A DNA stretch of 35,728 nt from JAVBPA01 sp031549925 (lineage in GTDB: Bacteria; Bacillota; Clostridia; Oscillospirales; CAG-272), in contig JAVBPA010000031.1 of NCBI GenBank assembly GCA_031549925.1, forward strand, positions 1 through 35,728, in the 5' to 3' direction. Positions 33,161-35,728 of this stretch are shown one piece after another. Every line of letters starts with the position of its first letter. Within the stretch, counting starts at the first letter, position 1. The notes below the pieces were generated by a model. That model was not told the origin of the DNA. It saw only the letters and a program-made list of their open reading frames with translations, and did not search any database. Both the position numbers and the translations under genes were made by a program.

Positions 33161-33994
33161 ATGAAAAAAATAAAAATATTATGTTTTGCTCTCGCATTGT
33201 TTTTGTGCTGCGCGGGAATTCTTTCATGCTCCAAATCGGAAAGCGAGTACAAAGTACTTGAATCCACTTTAATCGAAAGCGATCCTTACGGAATAGGCTT
33301 CCGCCTCGGTGATGACGATTTGACAGCTGCCGTTCAGGAAACTATCGACGCTATGATTGCGGACGGCGAATTTAAAACAATATCCGAAAGATGGTTCGGA
33401 AAGGACGTTTCTATCGCAGACGCAAAGTGGCCCCGCGAAATTAAAGCCACCGGCGACGGTTCTCTCGACTACATAAAAAACAACGGCAAATTAATCCTCG
33501 GACTTGACGAATCCTTCCCGCCTATGGGATACCGCGACGATAAAGGCGAAATAGTCGGCTTCGATATCGATCTCGCAAAAGAAGTTTGCTCAAGACTCGG
33601 CGTTACTCTCGTTTTACAGCCTATTGACTGGAGCGCTAAGGAAATGGAATTATCCTCAAAGTCAATCGACTGCATCTGGAACGGAATGTCGATAACCGAC
33701 GAACGCGTGGCAGCTATGAATATAACCAAGCCTTATATAATAAACAGACAGATCATAGCCGTTAAAGCGGACAGCGGTATCGTAACAAAAGAAGATCTCG
33801 CAGGTAAAAAAGTGGCTACACAGGCTGGCTCGGCAGCTCTTGAAGCTATAAATTCAGACGCTGAATTCGCTTCGTCGATACATCTTTCGGAATATGCGAA
33901 ATATGATGAGGCGTGGCTTGATTTTAAAGCCGGTTCTGTTGACGCTATCGCAATCGATGAAGTTGTTTTCGATTACTTCACGCAAAACAAGTAA
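33161..33994 (+). CDS. Amino-acid ABC transporter substrate-binding lipoprotein, circularly permuted
   Basis: Extracellular receptor of a polar-amino-acid importer. Start: ATG 33161, with GAGGAG 8 bases upstream; an ATG at 33146 overlaps that site. Residues 1-22 are a lipoprotein signal ending GILSC (Cys23). Then the order is unusual. Residues ~29-83 (EYKVLESTLIESDPYGIGFR...ISERWFGKD) match the normal C-terminal end of family 3 binding proteins. After a linker (84-108), residues 109-277 run from the usual first strand (KLILGLDESFPPMGY) through GFDIDLAKEV and GMSITDERVAAM to DAIAIDEVVFDYFTQNK and stop, exactly where the missing end would begin. All parts of one domain are present once. The permease and ATPase follow. 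The ligand is unknown. Confidence 0.85.
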   Translation: MKKIKILCFALALFLCCAGILSCSKSESEYKVLESTLIESDPYGIGFRLGDDDLTAAVQETIDAMIADGEFKTISERWFGKDVSIADAKWPREIKATGDGSLDYIKNNGKLILGLDESFPPMGYRDDKGEIVGFDIDLAKEVCSRLGVTLVLQPIDWSAKEMELSSKSIDCIWNGMSITDERVAAMNITKPYIINRQIIAVKADSGIVTKEDLAGKKVATQAGSAALEAINSDAEFASSIHLSEYAKYDEAWLDFKAGSVDAIAIDEVVFDYFTQNK

Positions 33995-33999
33995 TTGAA

Positions 34000-34008
34000 T
34001 GGTATAAT
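34000..34008 (+). promoter_or_regulatory. Possible extended -10 promoter between binding protein and permease
   Basis: TGG-TATAAT six bases after the binding-protein stop, with no good -35. It would give the permease its own transcript starting ahead of the hairpin at 34052-34079. Confidence 0.35.
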
Positions 34009-34051
34009 TAATATATCAAAATATATCGGTATACCGCGAATTGCATCTTAC

Positions 34052-34079
34052 GGGGACCCGCAATGCGGGTTCCTGTTTT
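34052..34079 (+). terminator. Hairpin between binding protein and permease, partial terminator
   Basis: GGGACCCGC (34053-34061) pairs with GCGGGTTCC (34065-34073) over 9 bp with one G-T pair and a 3-base loop, followed by TGTTTTAT. Such hairpins often lower permease expression relative to the binding protein, or protect the upstream message. Confidence 0.6.
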
Positions 34080-34097
34080 ATATTCATCAAAGGAGAT

Positions 34098-34787
34098 TTG
34101 ATTTTTATCGAATTTTATTTACAAATCGCATTGGTTTTAATGCGGGGATTGGGTTATACTGCCGGATTATTTTTAATTACTATTATATTTTCAATTCCGC
34201 TCGGTCTTATCTGCGCTTTTATTTCTTCTGAAAAAAGCACCGAACGGAAGAAAAAGAAAAGCTTTAAGTTTAATCCGCGTTCCATTATAAAGGGTTATGT
34301 TTTTTTAATGAGAGGCACTCCTCTCATGCTGCAATTATTCTTTTTCTATTTCGGATTAAAGTTTATACCCGGTATAGGTCCTTATCTTGCAATGTCGCGC
34401 TTTACCGCCGCCTGCGTCGCTTTTTCTTTAAATTACGCGGCTTATTTCAGCGAGATATTCAGAGGAGGACTCCTTTCAATTGATTACGGACAGTATGAAG
34501 CCGCACAGGTTTTGAGCCTGACAAAATTTCAGGCTACGGTACGGATTATATTGCCCCAGATGTTCAAGGTGACTCTTCCCTCCGTTTCAAACGAAGCTAT
34601 TACATTAATTAAAGATACTGCCCTCGTAACCGCTATCGGGCTTACGGATCTGCTCCATTTTACGCGTTCGATGGTAAACACGCATGTTTCGGTCGTTCCG
34701 TATTTTATTGCCGCAATTTTTTATCTGACTATGACATTCGGCCTCACAAAGCTTTTTGATTTTGCGGAAAAGAAATTTTCTTACTGA
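34098..34787 (+). CDS. Amino-acid ABC transporter permease
   Basis: Inner-membrane channel subunit of the importer, about 229 residues with five membrane helices. GYTAGLFLITIIFSIPLGLICAF is the first helix of the HisM/GlnP family, VFLMRGTPLMLQLFFFYFGL a conserved phrase, and QYEAAQVLSLTKFQATVRIILPQM the EAA loop that contacts the ATPase. A basic stretch (EKSTERKKKKSFKFNPR) lies after helix 1. The start is uncertain: AAAGGAG (about 34089-34095) is followed by TTG 34098 (2 bases away), ATT 34101 and, much later, ATG 34140, which would cut the first helix. I used TTG 34098. The ATPase gene follows after 29 bp. Confidence 0.85.
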   Translation: MIFIEFYLQIALVLMRGLGYTAGLFLITIIFSIPLGLICAFISSEKSTERKKKKSFKFNPRSIIKGYVFLMRGTPLMLQLFFFYFGLKFIPGIGPYLAMSRFTAACVAFSLNYAAYFSEIFRGGLLSIDYGQYEAAQVLSLTKFQATVRIILPQMFKVTLPSVSNEAITLIKDTALVTAIGLTDLLHFTRSMVNTHVSVVPYFIAAIFYLTMTFGLTKLFDFAEKKFSY

Positions 34788-34816
34788 AAAAATTTAAATA
34801 ATATAATAATATAACA

Positions 34817-35608
34817 ATGTCAAATAATATAATAGAATTAAAAAATATAGAAAAATCCTTCGGAACAAATGAAGTTTTGCGCGGAATTTCCGCCGATATC
34901 ACCTGCGGCGAAGTTGTTTCGATAATCGGACCTTCAGGTTCGGGGAAAAGCACTCTGCTGCGCTGTATGATAGGGCTTGAAAAAATAAAAAACGGTTCGA
35001 TTGTAATCGAAAAAAATATTTTATGCTCCGGCGGGGTTTATCACAGTGAAAAACATACCCGTTCTGTTTGCAGCCGTATGGGTATGGTGTTCCAGCATTT
35101 TAATTTATATCCGCACCTTTCGGTAAAACATAATCTGACTCTCTCCCCCACCCTTGTTTTAAAGCTGACGAAAGAGGAAGCGGAAAATCGGGCGGTTTCG
35201 CTCCTTGAGCGCGTAGGCTTGACAGATAAAATAAACGAAATGCCGTCATCCCTTTCAGGCGGTCAAAAGCAAAGAGTCGCGATAGCCCGTGCTTTGATGA
35301 TGAATCCGGACATATTATTATTCGACGAACCGACTTCCGCACTCGATCCCGAGCTTACAGGGGAAGTTCTTGCCGTTATGAAAAGCTTGGCTTCCTCCGG
35401 TAAGAATGAAAACAGAATGACAATGGTTATCGTTACCCATGAAATGGCTTTCGCAAGAGATATATCGGACAGAGTGATTTTTATGGATAACGGACTTATA
35501 TCCTCCTCCGGGTCTCCTGCGCAAATCTTCGGCAAAGAAGGGTTTCAGGCTTCAAACGAGAGGCTTGCCGCTTTTTTGAAATCTTTTAATATTTTAACCG
35601 GAAGCTGA
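34817..35608 (+). CDS. Amino-acid ABC transporter ATP-binding protein (GlnQ/ArtP type)
   Basis: ATPase subunit that powers uptake of a polar amino acid, working with the two genes upstream. The 263 residues match. Walker A GPSGSGKST is at 38-46, the Q-loop VFQHFNLYPHLSV at 91-103, signature LSGGQKQRVAIARAL at 146-160, Walker B ILLFDEPTSALDPEL at 166-180 and the switch histidine in VTHEMAFARDISDRVIFMDNG. A short insert (about 69-88, with two Cys) precedes the Q-loop. No ribosome binding site is seen; the upstream 25 bases are AT only. Repeat copy C lies just after the stop and probably serves as terminator. Confidence 0.95.
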   Translation: MSNNIIELKNIEKSFGTNEVLRGISADITCGEVVSIIGPSGSGKSTLLRCMIGLEKIKNGSIVIEKNILCSGGVYHSEKHTRSVCSRMGMVFQHFNLYPHLSVKHNLTLSPTLVLKLTKEEAENRAVSLLERVGLTDKINEMPSSLSGGQKQRVAIARALMMNPDILLFDEPTSALDPELTGEVLAVMKSLASSGKNENRMTMVIVTHEMAFARDISDRVIFMDNGLISSSGSPAQIFGKEGFQASNERLAAFLKSFNILTGS

Positions 35609-35619
35609 TTTAAATTACC

Positions 35620-35661
35620 GGATACGGTCGCTTTTTTTCGAAAAAAAGCTACGCAAAAAAC
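35620..35661 (+). repeat. Dispersed hairpin repeat, copy C
   Basis: GGATACGGTC, then a perfect 20-base palindrome GCTTTTTTTCG...AAAGC (35629-35648), then TACGCAAAAAAC. It lies 11 bases after the ATPase stop. Downstream to the window end (35728) no gene is seen. Confidence 0.75.
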
Positions 35662-35728
35662 ATTAATATAAGTTTTTTGGCTGCTTATAAAGACCGCAAC
35701 TGGTTATTTACTTAAAAAAAACCATCAC

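Overview
The window looks like chromosomal DNA from a low-GC Bacillota, most likely an uncultured member of class Clostridia. This rests on the AT-rich intergenic DNA, purine-rich ribosome binding sites, SigA-type promoters, a PASTA-domain class B PBP in a dcw cluster, an S-layer-homology (SLH) protein and the Gram-positive form of ABC importer (lipoprotein binding protein, permease, ATPase). I see no phage, insertion sequence, CRISPR array, rRNA or tRNA gene.

Layout. Positions 1-5180 hold carbohydrate and central-metabolism genes: the 5' part of a GH4 alpha-galactosidase (minus strand), a GNAT acetyltransferase behind a possible structured leader RNA, malic enzyme, a GH29 alpha-L-fucosidase and an MFS transporter. 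Positions 5402-6217 encode an XRE-type regulator with tandem dyads in its promoter region. It converges on a minus-strand pair, UDP-GlcNAc 2-epimerase and an ABC exporter (6222-9141).

Positions 9332-22989 (minus strand) are a division and cell-wall (dcw) cluster. In transcription order it reads rsmH, ftsL-like, PASTA PBP, murE, murF, mraY, ftsW, murG, ftsQ/divIB, ftsZ, and it ends in a strong terminator. It lacks murD, murC, murB, mraZ and ftsA. Upstream, still on the minus strand, lie housekeeping genes: a GNAT, coaD, a dCMP deaminase, galU, queT, a parvulin lipoprotein and a large SLH protein (23205-30490). From 30747 the plus strand carries recG, probably on a leaderless mRNA, and an amino-acid ABC importer (33161-35608).

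How the genes work together: the dcw products make lipid II (MurE, MurF, MraY, MurG), then polymerise and cross-link it at the septum (FtsW, PBP) under FtsZ, FtsL and FtsQ. The UDP-GlcNAc 2-epimerase could supply ManNAc for the wall polymers that SLH domains usually bind, but that link is inference.

The most unusual item is the substrate-binding lipoprotein at 33161-33994. Its order is circularly permuted: the segment that normally closes the C-terminus of this family sits straight after the signal peptide, and the protein stops where that segment would normally begin. Other items worth a second look are a free-standing promoter-structured RNA-terminator unit at 604-833, a ~255-nt leader before the parvulin-queT operon driven by a consensus promoter, a three-copy dispersed hairpin repeat found after plus-strand genes, and several tandem duplications placed exactly at gene 3' ends.
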